From SZUA-287 sp036397975 (GTDB lineage: Bacteria > Bacteroidota > Ignavibacteria > UBA10030 > UBA6906), in the NCBI GenBank assembly GCA_036397975.1, contig DASWHW010000209.1, forward strand, positions 1 to 24,799: a stretch of DNA of 24,799 nt, written 5' to 3'. The position numbers and the translations under genes were made by a program. This document shows positions 1 through 8,857 of the stretch, piece by piece (the first letter of the stretch is position 1; each line of letters begins with the position of its first letter). Below the pieces are notes generated by a model. The model did not search any database. It saw only the letters and a list, made by a program, of their open reading frames with translations, and had not been told where the DNA came from.

Positions 1-65
1 TTCTTGTCGTCGCCCTCTGGCTTCTCTGGTCACTTGTGACGTTGCTTGGTGAGAGTTCATTCTGA
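1..65 (+). CDS. 3' end of an unidentified membrane protein gene (partial)
   Basis: Reading from base 3, one frame stays open to a TGA at 63-65 and encodes a very hydrophobic tail rich in Leu, Val and Trp (LVVALWLLWSLVTLLGESSF). This looks like the last transmembrane helix of a membrane protein whose body lies before the window. The other two plus frames hit stops at 37 and 50. The next gene starts 8 bases after the stop, which fits an operon. Twenty residues are too few to name a family. Confidence 0.45.
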   Translation, partial: LVVALWLLWSLVTLLGESSF

Positions 66-73
66 GGAAACGG

Positions 74-1072
74 ATGGCCAAGCGTCCCCCTTCATCCCTC
101 CCTCTTTTTCCTGAATTAGAAAAAACCGAACGCCGCATCTCGCCATACATCGAAAAGAACAAAGCGAGAATTGAACAGTGGTCCCGCCGCGGGATTCTTT
201 TTGGCACTTCCTCCTGGAAATATCCGGGATGGAAGGGGCAGGTGTACAACCGCTCGTATCCGACGAAGAACAGTTTTCAGCAGGAGTGTCTATCGGAGTA
301 TGCCGAGCTTTTTCCGACGGTCTGCGCCGACTTTGCCCTGTATGATTTTCCCAAAGAGGAGGCGATGGGGCGGATCTATGATACAACTGGAGAAGGATTC
401 AAACTATCTCTCAAAGTAACGGACAGGATCACTGTCAAGCGTTTTCCCAACATTCCGAGATACGGGCCGAACGCCGGGAAAGAGAACCCCGACTTCCTCA
501 ATGTGGAATTGTTCGAAGACTTCTTTCTGAAGCCAATTGAGAAGTTGAAGGGGAAACGAGGTGCGATCATTTTTGAGTTTTCCACTTTTCATCCAGCTTC
601 CGAAATTGATGTGACGAAATTCATGGAATATATTTCGGAGTTTTTTTCCCGTCTTCCGAAAGGATATCAGTATGCAGTGGAGGTACGAAACGAAGAATTT
701 CTGACGGAGGACTATCTGAAATTTCTTCGCAGCAACAACATCGCGCACGTCTTGAACAGCTGGACTCGGATGCCTTCCATCGTTTCACAGTTAAAAATAA
801 GCGGAACGATCGCAAACGAGTTCTCGGTGATTCGGGCGTTGCTCAAACCGGGGCGTGCATATCAGCAGGCTGTCGAGTATTTTCAGCCGTACGATAAGAT
901 AAAAGAGGAAAATCCCGAACTGCGTGATGGCATTACGGAAGCAATTGGGCGATGTCTTCACGAGAACAAGACCCTCTACGTGTATGTAAATAACCGGGCA
1001 GAAGGGAATGCCCCCAAGACCATCGAAGCGATCCTGGACAACCTCGATTCCTATCCTCCTGAGAAACTGTGA
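74..1072 (+). CDS. DUF72 (YecE-like) family protein, long form
   Basis: This 332-residue protein belongs to the DUF72/YecE family, TIM-barrel-like proteins of unknown biochemical role. The family's opening motif is seen as GTSSWKYPGWKGQVY at about residues 44-58. The mid-barrel YAVEVRNEEF segment and the C-terminal LYVYVNNRAEGNAPKTI segment are also present. It carries about 43 residues before the barrel motif and is longer than a usual member (about 240-300 residues, compare the 233-residue paralogue at the other end of the window). The start at 74 is preceded by GAGGA at 64-68. The upstream gene ends 8 bases before, so the two are probably cotranscribed. No enzymatic function can be assigned from sequence; family membership is secure. 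Confidence 0.9.
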   Translation: MAKRPPSSLPLFPELEKTERRISPYIEKNKARIEQWSRRGILFGTSSWKYPGWKGQVYNRSYPTKNSFQQECLSEYAELFPTVCADFALYDFPKEEAMGRIYDTTGEGFKLSLKVTDRITVKRFPNIPRYGPNAGKENPDFLNVELFEDFFLKPIEKLKGKRGAIIFEFSTFHPASEIDVTKFMEYISEFFSRLPKGYQYAVEVRNEEFLTEDYLKFLRSNNIAHVLNSWTRMPSIVSQLKISGTIANEFSVIRALLKPGRAYQQAVEYFQPYDKIKEENPELRDGITEAIGRCLHENKTLYVYVNNRAEGNAPKTIEAILDNLDSYPPEKL

Positions 1073-1216
1073 ACCCGGCGGTTTCTTATGAAAATCAGCA
1101 GATTTCAAGCTGTTACCTCCCATCGTTACTATACCATGAGCATCATCAAACAAAACGCTCTGCGCACGACGCGCCCACCGTTCGGTGGAAAGAACACACA
1201 ATATTTCAACTAATGT

Positions 1217-1224
1217 AGGGAGGT
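1217..1224 (+). promoter_or_regulatory. Strong ribosome binding site of first PUR gene
   Basis: AGGGAGGT lies 4 bases before the ATG at 1229 and is close to a perfect anti-16S complement. It fixes the start of the gene. The second PUR gene has a similarly strong site, AGAGGAGG at 1474-1481, 7 bases before its ATG. Most other genes in the window have weak or no such sites, so these two proteins are probably made at high level. Confidence 0.75.
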
Positions 1225-1228
1225 CATC

Positions 1229-1492
1229 ATGACCGGGAACAATGCACTGTACTCAACACAAGTTCGCGCAGGTCGAACAACATTCTTCGTGGATGTTAAA
1301 GAAGCGCGGAACGGCAACAAGTTTCTCGCCATCTCGGAGAACAAGCTTTCTCCGGAAAACGAGTACCAGCGAACAACCGTTCGCATCTTCGGCAACGCAA
1401 TTTTGGATTTCAGCGAAGCGATCAACAGCGCGGTTGCAGCAGCTTCACAACCACAAGAAAACGAACCAACTGTAGAGGAGGCAGTGTCATGA
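1229..1492 (+). CDS. PUR-domain (DUF3276) nucleic-acid-binding protein, copy 1
   Basis: This 87-residue protein matches the bacterial Pur-alpha family (DUF3276/PurA ssDNA- and RNA-binding) common in Bacteroidota and also known from Borrelia BpuR. Recognisable features are the beta-strand string ALYSTQVRAGRTTFFVDVKEA, the FLAISENKL strand, TTVRIFGNAILDF, and a closing amphipathic helix (about residues 56-72). Each chain is one PUR repeat, and the fold in this family works as a dimer of repeats. The last 15 residues are acidic and low in structure. The stop overlaps the ATG of the next gene (ATGA at 1489-1492), so the two paralogues are translated together. The likely role, binding single-stranded DNA or RNA, is from family knowledge; the target is unknown. 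Confidence 0.85.
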   Translation: MTGNNALYSTQVRAGRTTFFVDVKEARNGNKFLAISENKLSPENEYQRTTVRIFGNAILDFSEAINSAVAAASQPQENEPTVEEAVS

Positions 1493-1710
1493 CAACGAAC
1501 AACGCAGTGTATTCGACGATGGTGCGGTCTGGAAAGACGACCTACTTTGTGGATGTCCGCGAAGCCAAGAACGGCAAGAAATATCTCTCGATCTCCGAAA
1601 CCAGGCTCGATGGCGAAGAGAGAAAACGCACGACGCTTCGGGTCTTCAGTGAGAGCGTTGAGCCCTTCAAACAAGCCATAGAGGAAGCTGTTGCTGCTGT
1701 GGGGCAGTAG
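1489..1710 (+). CDS. PUR-domain (DUF3276) nucleic-acid-binding protein, copy 2
   Basis: This 73-residue paralogue sits directly after copy 1, overlapping it by 4 bases (ATGA). It shares the pattern N-A-[VL]-Y-S-T-x-V-R-[SA]-G-[KR]-T-T-[YF]-F-V-D-V with copy 1, then KYLSISETRL and TTLRVFSESVEPFKQAIEEAV. It is a tandem duplication that has diverged, with no acidic tail. A strong Shine-Dalgarno (AGAGGAGG) inside the end of copy 1 supports efficient reinitiation. Stoichiometric co-production suggests the two could form a PUR heterodimer; that is inference. A terminator-like hairpin follows within about 35 bases and closes the pair. Confidence 0.85.
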   Translation: MTTNNAVYSTMVRSGKTTYFVDVREAKNGKKYLSISETRLDGEERKRTTLRVFSESVEPFKQAIEEAVAAVGQ

Positions 1711-1736
1711 CAGTAGAAAAAGCGACACCTCACACA

Positions 1737-1791
1737 CACATCGGGCGGCTCTCAGGGAGGGGGCCGCCCGCTGATGTTTCCCCCCTTTTTT
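1737..1791 (+). terminator. Rho-independent terminator after PUR gene pair
   Basis: An 8-bp perfect G+C-rich stem, CGGGCGGC at 1742-1749 with GCCGCCCG at 1763-1770, encloses a 13-base loop. The flanks CATC and GATG can extend it across a small bulge. The run TTTCCCCCCTTTTTT follows at about 1777-1791. The uridine tract is interrupted by cytosines, so termination may be incomplete. The location, 32 bases after the second PUR stop, fits well. Confidence 0.65.
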
Positions 1792-1889
1792 GCCTTCCGA
1801 GAATTGCCGCAACAGTAGTTTTTCTGTATATTTCTCGCACCTGTTTTCCCTTCATCGGGAATATTTAAAAGTGTGGAGAAGCATCGCCT

Positions 1890-4800
1890 TTGCTTGACCG
1901 CATCAGAACACTCCTCCAACCTCCCGTCTTCGATCGCGATCTTGATAAGACGCGCCTCGCAAGGCTCTTGAACACTATTCTCCTCTCCAGCCTCGCGGCA
2001 ACCATTATTTTTGCTGCACTCGCACCGGTGAGTCCGGAATTCATTGCCCGACGGCTCCTCATTAGCGGTGCGATCATTGCTCTTGTCATGCTGATGCTCA
2101 ACATGATGCATCGGGGCAAGGTGCGGGAGGCGGCCTTCGGAACCTGCTATGGGCTTTGGGTGATACTGCTGATCGGTGCGGGATGGAGCGGTGGTGTCTC
2201 GGCTCCTTCATTCGGCGCAATCACCATTGTTATCGTCGGAACGGGGCTAATCCTTGGTGTGCGGAGCGCCTTTGTTCTTGCACTGCTCAGCGTGGTTGCA
2301 GGAGGGGTGCTGCTTATTGCAGGCGAAATGGGAATCCTTCCGGAGCAAACGCAGGGTGTTCCAAAAGTTTCCTACTGGCTTGCGCAGTCGCTCTATTTCG
2401 TGCTTGCTGCGGTTCTCCTTTCGCTGGCCATTCGCGGAATATTCTCCGGATACGAGCGAGCGAAAAAGGAGATTGAAGAACGGAAACGTGCAGAGAAAGC
2501 CTTGCGTGATTCTGAGGAACGCCTTTCCACTGCCTTCCGCGTCAGTCCGGATGCGCTAACGATCAGCACCATGAGTGAAGGGAAGCTGCTTGATGTGAAC
2601 GAAGGGTTTGTCCGGGTGACCGGTTATCTTCGCTCCGAGGCAATCGGGAAAACGGAGTTCGATCTTGGGCTCTGGGCGGCAACCGCGGAGCGCACGCTCC
2701 TTGTATCCACGTTGGAGAAACGCGGGTTTGTGCGGGAAAGAGAATGCCGCTTCCGTATCAAGTCCGGCGAGGTGCGGGTCTGCCTTCTCTCCGCGGAGAA
2801 ATTTGAGTTGGACGGCCAGAAGTGCATGGTCTGCGTCACGCGCGATATTACGGAACGCAAACGCGCGGACGAGCTGGTGCAGTTTTCCGAACAGCGCTTT
2901 CGATCGGTGTGGGAAAACTCCGCCGAAGGAATGCGCCTCACCAACGCCGATGGAATTATCGTTGAGGTGAACCAGGCCTTCTGCACAATGGTTGGATTAA
3001 GTCGGGAGGAACTGGTCGGGCAGCCCTTTACCGTCATCTACAACAATTCGCCGGAGGAAAACAAATCGTCGCTGGAGACATTCAAGAAGAAGTTCAAGAC
3101 CGGAACGATTCCACAATGGGCCGAAGCATCTGTGACGTTGCATTCGGGAGCCTCGGTTGAATTTGAATTGTCCAACTCTCTCCTGAAGAGCGACGCGGGT
3201 TCGGATTTGGTATTGAGTATCTTTCGGGATGTAACCGATCGGCGACGAGTCGATTATGAAGTGAAGCGATTGGCGCATGCAGTCACCAGTATTAGTGAAT
3301 GTGTGATGATCAGTGATATGGAAAGTCGCATACTTTATGTGAACGACGCATTCACTCAGACATACGGATTCGAGAAAGACGAGATCCTCGGGAAAGGAAC
3401 GGAAATTCTGTTCGATGAACGTAACCCGGCCGAGTTGCTCACAGAAATGCGATCGAAAACGCTGGAAGGGGGATGGCGGGGTGAGCTCTGGAACAGGCGC
3501 AAGGACGGAAGTGTCCTGCCGGTCGCCGTCTCCACGTCGGTTGTCCGCAATGAAGCCGGCGTTCCCATCGCCGCCATCGGTATTTCAGAAGATGTCACGG
3601 AGCGGAGGAGAGGTGAAGAGGCTCGTCGAGAAAATGAACGGCGCCTTCGTGTGTTCAACAATGAGTTGATGATGCTGGCACGAATGGATGCGCTGAGCAC
3701 CGGTGAGGTGGAGAAGGCAATCCACGAAATCACAGAGTCGGCATCGCGTGCACTCGAAACCTCAAGAACAAGCATATGGCTTTTGACGAAGGATAACGCG
3801 GAACTCTTCTGCATTGACCAATATGATTGCACAACGGATGCGCACACACAACGCCCGGCAATCAGTGGGGCGAAGGCCTATATCGAGAGCCTGATGGTGG
3901 ACAGGATCATTGCCATCCATGACGCGCAGACAGATGCAAGAACGCAAGGCCTTGTCTCCCAGCAGACATCGAAGGACATTGCGAAATCGCTTCTGGATGC
4001 GCCGATTCGTGTTGGCGGCAGAACGATTGGCGTTCTCTGTAATGACCAGGTGGGAGAATCCCGGAAATGGACGATCGAGGAACAAAGCTTTGCTGCGTCC
4101 GTCGCCGATATCATTTCCCTGGTGATGGAAGCAAGCGAGCGAAAAATGGCCGAGGAGGCTCTTCGGAAAAGCGAAGAGCGGCTGCGACTGGCTTTGGATG
4201 CAACAAGAATGGGCACGTGGGACTGGAACATCATTACCAATGATGTTGCGTGGTCCGAGCATGTGGAGGACTTGTTCGGTCTCCAGCCGGGTGGGTTTGC
4301 AGGGACGTTCAAGGCATATATTGACCTCATCCATCCATCGGACCGCGAGCGGGTGCTCGGAATCCTGACTGATGCTGTCCAGGGTGATGGGATGGATTAT
4401 CACCTCGAACACCGCGTCCTTCTTCCTGATCAGAGTCTCCGCTGGCTTGAGTGCTATGGGAAAGTCTATCAAGACAAGGATGGCAAGCCGGTCCGGATGG
4501 CCGGCACAATGTCCGACATTACGAATCGCCGTCACTCGGAGGAGGAACTCATCTTTTCCCGGTTCTCCAACCAGCAGTCAGCGGAGGCTATGTTCCGTGT
4601 TGGACCTGACGCGCGCATACTCGACGTCAACCTTGCCGCGTGCCAGCGCCTGGAGTATTCGCGAACAGACCTGCTCACGATGAAGGTGACCGACCTTGAC
4701 CCTGACTGTGCGCCGGAGTGGTGGAGTGAACAGTGGGAACAATTGCGGCGTGAGAAATCGGTCTTTGTCGAAATGAATCAGAGAAAAAAGAAGGGGGCAC

Positions 4801-6062
4801 GGATTCCCGTCGAAGTGTCGATGAACTATTTCGCATTTCGCGATCATGAGTATTGCTTCTGGTTCATCCGAGACATTACGGAAAGAATTCGCGCCAAGAA
4901 TGCGCTGGAACAATCAGAGAAAAAATATCGGTCACTTGTGGAGAACGCGCTGCAAGGAATTCTCATTTTCCAGGAAGGTCGTGTGGTATTTTCAAACCCT
5001 GTTGCCTCCGAGCTATTCGATCGCCCGATCCAGGAAATGACCTCACTGCCGGTTGAAGAGGTCATGGCAGGAGTGCACCCTGATGACCGGGCAGGAGTGT
5101 TTGTAAAAGCCCACGATGGCATGGATGCACAGCAGGCCCCGGCCCGGGATGAGCTGCGTTTGATCCGCGGCGAAGGAGCAATCCGGTGGGTTGAGTCCAA
5201 GGCGGCGAAAATGGACTTCGCCGGGAAGCCTGCCCTCCAACTAAGTCTCGTCGACATTACGGAGCGAAAGGCGGCAGAAGATCAAATACGCATGCTGAAC
5301 GACGAGTTGGAGGAACGAGTGATTGAGCGGACCGCACAGCTTGAAGCCGCAAATAAGGAGTTGGAATCGTTTAGCTATTCAGTGTCGCACGATCTGCGCT
5401 CTCCTTTGCGGGCAATCGAGGGATTCAGCAAGGCACTCCTTGAGGACTATGCGACGGTGCTCGATGAAACCGGCGAACATTACCTCCAGAATGTCAACCA
5501 GGCAACGATGCGGATGTCAGAATTAATCGAAGATTTGCTGACTCTCTCGCGCATTACGCGTGCGGAAATTCGACGCCAGAAAGTGAACATTACGCAACTT
5601 GCCCGAGAAGTTGCGCAACGAATACAACCGGTGAATGGGACACGCAAGGTGACGCTGACGGTGGAAGAGGGGATGATTGCCTTTGCAGATTATCGCCTGG
5701 TGAATATCGTATTGGACAATCTCCTTGCAAATGCATGGAAGTATACTTCCAAGACACAACATGCAGAGATCGAAGTAGGTATGAAACGCACCGATGGAGA
5801 AGAAGTGTTTTTTGTCAGGGATAATGGAGCGGGATTTGATATGTCTCGAGCGTCGAATCTGTTTGGTCCGTTCCAACGGATGCACACTTTGTCGGAGTTT
5901 GAAGGGACAGGGATCGGGCTTGCAACGGTGAAAAGGATTATTCACCGGCACGGAGGGCGTGTTTGGGCTGAAGCGACGGTCGATGAAGGAGCAACATTTT
6001 GCTTTACTCTCAGAGAAAAAACTCAACGTCCCGAAAGAGTCCTCGAACTACGGAATACCTAA
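1890..6062 (+). CDS. Multi-PAS/GAF membrane sensor histidine kinase
   Basis: A 1390-residue hybrid-free histidine kinase. In order: an N-terminal membrane region with about six hydrophobic segments (residues ~28-190); PAS domains near 208-330, 332-452 and 458-575; a GAF domain near 590-745; PAS domains near 757-880, 887-1000 and 1006-1128; a coiled coil; HisKA with SHDLRSPL, phospho-acceptor His1167; and HATPase_c with N box Asn1281, DNGAGFD from Asp1311 and GTGIGLATV. The SYSVSHDLRSPLRAI type of H box resembles bacteriophytochrome-class kinases. Autophosphorylation at the inner membrane and transfer to a response regulator is the expected role; no regulator is adjacent. The start is TTG: an in-frame TAA lies at 1866-1868 with no ATG or GTG between, and the N-terminus matches that of the next kinase. 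GGAG at 1875-1878 is a possible ribosome site. Ligands of the PAS and GAF domains are unknown. Confidence 0.9.
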   Translation: MLDRIRTLLQPPVFDRDLDKTRLARLLNTILLSSLAATIIFAALAPVSPEFIARRLLISGAIIALVMLMLNMMHRGKVREAAFGTCYGLWVILLIGAGWSGGVSAPSFGAITIVIVGTGLILGVRSAFVLALLSVVAGGVLLIAGEMGILPEQTQGVPKVSYWLAQSLYFVLAAVLLSLAIRGIFSGYERAKKEIEERKRAEKALRDSEERLSTAFRVSPDALTISTMSEGKLLDVNEGFVRVTGYLRSEAIGKTEFDLGLWAATAERTLLVSTLEKRGFVRERECRFRIKSGEVRVCLLSAEKFELDGQKCMVCVTRDITERKRADELVQFSEQRFRSVWENSAEGMRLTNADGIIVEVNQAFCTMVGLSREELVGQPFTVIYNNSPEENKSSLETFKKKFKTGTIPQWAEASVTLHSGASVEFELSNSLLKSDAGSDLVLSIFRDVTDRRRVDYEVKRLAHAVTSISECVMISDMESRILYVNDAFTQTYGFEKDEILGKGTEILFDERNPAELLTEMRSKTLEGGWRGELWNRRKDGSVLPVAVSTSVVRNEAGVPIAAIGISEDVTERRRGEEARRENERRLRVFNNELMMLARMDALSTGEVEKAIHEITESASRALETSRTSIWLLTKDNAELFCIDQYDCTTDAHTQRPAISGAKAYIESLMVDRIIAIHDAQTDARTQGLVSQQTSKDIAKSLLDAPIRVGGRTIGVLCNDQVGESRKWTIEEQSFAASVADIISLVMEASERKMAEEALRKSEERLRLALDATRMGTWDWNIITNDVAWSEHVEDLFGLQPGGFAGTFKAYIDLIHPSDRERVLGILTDAVQGDGMDYHLEHRVLLPDQSLRWLECYGKVYQDKDGKPVRMAGTMSDITNRRHSEEELIFSRFSNQQSAEAMFRVGPDARILDVNLAACQRLEYSRTDLLTMKVTDLDPDCAPEWWSEQWEQLRREKSVFVEMNQRKKKGARIPVEVSMNYFAFRDHEYCFWFIRDITERIRAKNALEQSEKKYRSLVENALQGILIFQEGRVVFSNPVASELFDRPIQEMTSLPVEEVMAGVHPDDRAGVFVKAHDGMDAQQAPARDELRLIRGEGAIRWVESKAAKMDFAGKPALQLSLVDITERKAAEDQIRMLNDELEERVIERTAQLEAANKELESFSYSVSHDLRSPLRAIEGFSKALLEDYATVLDETGEHYLQNVNQATMRMSELIEDLLTLSRITRAEIRRQKVNITQLAREVAQRIQPVNGTRKVTLTVEEGMIAFADYRLVNIVLDNLLANAWKYTSKTQHAEIEVGMKRTDGEEVFFVRDNGAGFDMSRASNLFGPFQRMHTLSEFEGTGIGLATVKRIIHRHGGRVWAEATVDEGATFCFTLREKTQRPERVLELRNT

Positions 6063-6124
6063 CCGCGAATCTGCAGTAGTCCGTTGTCTTTATTATCAAA
6101 TGTACTACACACAATAGCCAAGTA

Positions 6125-7852
6125 ATGATTGATAGAAATTTTGTTATGCGTTTGATTCAACCTCCGTCCTTTACGGGGGATGATGAGAAAGCCCATATTG
6201 CGCGCATGCTCAACGGAATTCTCTGGGTAACAATCCTTGGACCTATCCTCTACTTCCTGATCATCCCTGCGTGGACGGTTCCCCTTGACGTTGTGTATGT
6301 AATTTGCGGGCTCATCGTTGGTGTTAGTATTCTTTGCAAGGTCCTGATGCATTTCGGCGCTGTCGACCTCGCTCCAAAAATCCTGATCGCCTGTCTCTGC
6401 CTTATCCTTTCCTATGCTGCATTTATTGGCAATGGTGTTCGAGCTGCGGCGTACATTGCACAGATCGCCGTTATTTCAATGGCTGCTATGTTGCTTGGAC
6501 CTCGTGCCGCCTTGGGCTATTGGGCCTACGTGGTGGTATTGGGCGTTGGCCTTGTCTATGCGGAAAACAATTCCCTACTTCTTTACGAGCGACATGATCC
6601 TGCGCTGTCAGTCCTCATCGCAATTTGTATTATCTATTTGGGGACAGCGATATTCTTAATACTGGTTCTTCGTGACCTTCGGGCGACTGCAAACCGATAC
6701 AAGAAAGTGTCAAAGGAGAAGGCCAGTACTCAGGAAGCGCTCGCACAATCGGAGGAACAGTATCGTACGCTTGTGGAAAATGCCCTCCAGGGGATTTTGA
6801 TTTATCAGAATGACTCGATCGTCTATGCGAACCCGATTGTTGCGAGGATGTTGGATCGCACTCCCGAGGAATTGAAGGGAATGGAGGGTAGCATCCTGAT
6901 GCAACTGATTCATCCTGAGGATCGCGAAAGGATGTACAGGAATATTCGCGACCGGCTCGCCGGCAAGAAGGTCCCCCGCAACTATGAATTCAGATCCGTC
7001 ACGAGAACGGGGGAAGTCCGGTGGATCTATCTCAGCTCGAGTGTCGTCCAGTACGGCGGCCAAGCTGCGATCCAGGCTGCTTTTGTCGATATAACCGAGA
7101 GGAAAAACGGGGAGGATAAAATAAAAGAACTGAATGTTGAACTGGAAAAAAGGGTACGACAGCGTACTTCGGAATTGCAGTACACCAACAAAGAGCTCGA
7201 GGCTTTTTCATATTCAATCTCCCATGATCTACGCGCCCCCTTGCGTGCCATCGACGGTTTCAGCAAAGCGTTGCTCGAAGATTATTCGACGGGGCTGGAT
7301 GAAACGGCGCAAAACTATCTGGAGCGAGTCTGTCACGGTGTTGAACATATGAATCAGCTGATCGACGACATGCTAAAACTCTCACAGGTATCACGGGGTG
7401 AAATCGATTTGCAGGAAGTTAACCTCTCCGTTGTTGCTCACCGAATTCTCGCCCATCTGAAGTCGGATGCTTCAGAGCGAACGGTGGAAGTGACGATCGA
7501 ACCAAACGTCAAGACCACCGGCGATCCACGTTTGCTGAATATTGTGATGGACAATCTCCTTTCGAACGCCTGGAAGTACACGTCGAAAATCCCGAATGCA
7601 CGCATTGAACTGGGTCGTCGTCCGACTTCCAGCGGATCGGAGATTTTTGTCCGGGACAACGGTGCGGGCTTCGATATGAGCCTGGTAGACAAGCTGTTTG
7701 CGCCTTTTCAGCGCCTGCATTCACCGACCGAGTTTGATGGGACAGGTATCGGGCTTGCAACGGTGCATCGAATTATTCATCGACATGGCGGGCATATCCG
7801 TGCGGAAGGAGTTCCGGGAAATGGGGCGGTCTTCTCGTTCACGCTTCCCTGA
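6125..7852 (+). CDS. Membrane sensor histidine kinase with single PAS domain
   Basis: A 575-residue paralogue of the kinase just upstream (62-base gap). It has an N-terminal block of about six membrane segments (residues ~30-195), one PAS domain (~205-330), a coiled coil, HisKA with SHDLRAPL and phospho-acceptor His367, and HATPase_c with Asn481, DNGAGFD from Asp511 and GTGIGLATV. Its PAS-HisKA-HATPase half is strikingly like the last PAS-kinase half of its neighbour (shared RxLVENALQGIL[IF] and near-identical GTGIGL region). Both begin with a QPP.F...KAxxARMLN-like segment ahead of the first helix. The pair therefore arose by duplication, with PAS/GAF domains gained or lost. An alternative start is the ATG at 6146, since no good ribosome site precedes 6125. 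No response regulator or receiver domain is present in either protein. Confidence 0.9.
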   Translation: MIDRNFVMRLIQPPSFTGDDEKAHIARMLNGILWVTILGPILYFLIIPAWTVPLDVVYVICGLIVGVSILCKVLMHFGAVDLAPKILIACLCLILSYAAFIGNGVRAAAYIAQIAVISMAAMLLGPRAALGYWAYVVVLGVGLVYAENNSLLLYERHDPALSVLIAICIIYLGTAIFLILVLRDLRATANRYKKVSKEKASTQEALAQSEEQYRTLVENALQGILIYQNDSIVYANPIVARMLDRTPEELKGMEGSILMQLIHPEDRERMYRNIRDRLAGKKVPRNYEFRSVTRTGEVRWIYLSSSVVQYGGQAAIQAAFVDITERKNGEDKIKELNVELEKRVRQRTSELQYTNKELEAFSYSISHDLRAPLRAIDGFSKALLEDYSTGLDETAQNYLERVCHGVEHMNQLIDDMLKLSQVSRGEIDLQEVNLSVVAHRILAHLKSDASERTVEVTIEPNVKTTGDPRLLNIVMDNLLSNAWKYTSKIPNARIELGRRPTSSGSEIFVRDNGAGFDMSLVDKLFAPFQRLHSPTEFDGTGIGLATVHRIIHRHGGHIRAEGVPGNGAVFSFTLP

Positions 7853-7943
7853 TTTCCTTCCGGCGTAGTCCCTCTGAGGTTGCCCTTCCGTTCATCTCTT
7901 CGTAAATTGTACCGCTCACCACTCGATTTTTTTCACTTGTCAT

Positions 7944-7948
7944 GGAGG
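7944..7948 (+). promoter_or_regulatory. Ribosome binding site that sets the SPFH gene start
   Basis: GGAGG ends 6 bases before the ATG at 7955. The open frame begins earlier (ATG at 7880), but that longer start has no such site and adds a basic leader before a good membrane helix, so 7955 is preferred. Confidence 0.7.
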
Positions 7949-7954
7949 ATTACA

Positions 7955-8845
7955 ATGCTTTTCATTCTTTCGGTGCTTATTGCTATCGGTGCCTTTGTTA
8001 CACGCGTGCGAACGGCGGCTCAGGCCCAAGCGAACAATCCAACGGCGAAGACCATCGCCGGGGCATCGCTCGTTGCCACTCTTTTCTTCTCTGTTGTCGC
8101 CCTGCTCCAGTGTTTTACAGTGATACCAGCAGGTCATGTTGGTGTCGTCGATTTCTTCGGAACTGTATCGGATCATACTCTCAGCCCGGGGATTCGGTTT
8201 GTCAATCCGCTCGCACGGGTGATCAACTTCTCATGGCAAACAAACGAACACAAAGAAACAATGTCCGTTCTGTCGAGAGAAGGTCTGTCCATCGGACTGG
8301 AGATGAGTGTTATTTACCGTCTTAATCCAGACTCAGCCGCACAAGTGTACAAAACGATTCAGGGGGGGGATTTTTTGGAAATTATATTGATCCCGCAATT
8401 CCGCTCAATCGCTCGTGCAGTGACGGCAGGCATGCCTGCAAGTGCACTGTACTCAACGGAGAGGGAACAGCTGGGTCTCTCGATTCAGCACGAATTGGCG
8501 AAGCAAATTTCACCTCGGGGGATTACCGTGGAGACTACACCTCTCCGCAACGTATCGCTTCCCCCGCAGCTCACTGAAGCGATCGAGCAGAAGCAGAAGG
8601 CAGATCAGGAAAGCCAGCGCATGGAGTTTATCCTGAGGAAGGAAAAGCAGGAGGCCGACAGAAAACGGATTGAAGCGCAGGGTATTGCAGACTTTCAGAA
8701 GATCGTTGCCGCGGGTATCAGTGAGCAGCTTCTCCGGTGGAAAGGAATCGAAGCCACCGAAAAGCTCGCCAGTTCAACCAACACAAAGGTCATCATTGTT
8801 GGTGCCGGTAAGGATGGTCTCCCCATTATCATGGATACGAAGTAG
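7955..8845 (+). CDS. Prohibitin-family (SPFH/Band 7) membrane protein
   Basis: A 296-residue protein with two N-terminal hydrophobic segments (residues ~1-20 and ~35-57), an SPFH/Band 7 domain (~58-230) opening with the typical VIPAGHVGVVDFFGTVSDHTLSPG pattern, and a charged coiled coil (~210-260, KQKADQESQRMEFILRKEK). The layout and the short hydrophobic C-terminus (KVIIVGAGKDGLPIIMDTK) are those of prohibitins. These form ring-like assemblies on the inner membrane and act as scaffolds or modulators of membrane proteases. It stands alone: no NfeD-like partner or FtsH is in the window. A strong hairpin follows the stop. The family call is secure; the partner is unknown. Confidence 0.9.
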   Translation: MLFILSVLIAIGAFVTRVRTAAQAQANNPTAKTIAGASLVATLFFSVVALLQCFTVIPAGHVGVVDFFGTVSDHTLSPGIRFVNPLARVINFSWQTNEHKETMSVLSREGLSIGLEMSVIYRLNPDSAAQVYKTIQGGDFLEIILIPQFRSIARAVTAGMPASALYSTEREQLGLSIQHELAKQISPRGITVETTPLRNVSLPPQLTEAIEQKQKADQESQRMEFILRKEKQEADRKRIEAQGIADFQKIVAAGISEQLLRWKGIEATEKLASSTNTKVIIVGAGKDGLPIIMDTK

Positions 8846-8857
8846 ACGATTATTCTC

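Noticed and set aside
1153..1228. A small hairpin CCACC/GGTGG before the first PUR gene as a riboswitch
   Set aside because: The stem is only 5 bp with a 4-base loop and nothing else resembles a known aptamer.
1210..1812. A 200-codon open frame on the minus strand
   Set aside because: It lies antisense to both PUR genes, which have clear family matches and strong ribosome sites; its product is low-complexity and matches nothing.
3762..4535. A 257-codon minus-strand frame inside the large kinase
   Set aside because: The plus strand encodes well-formed GAF and PAS domains here; the antisense product is Cys/His-rich shadow sequence.
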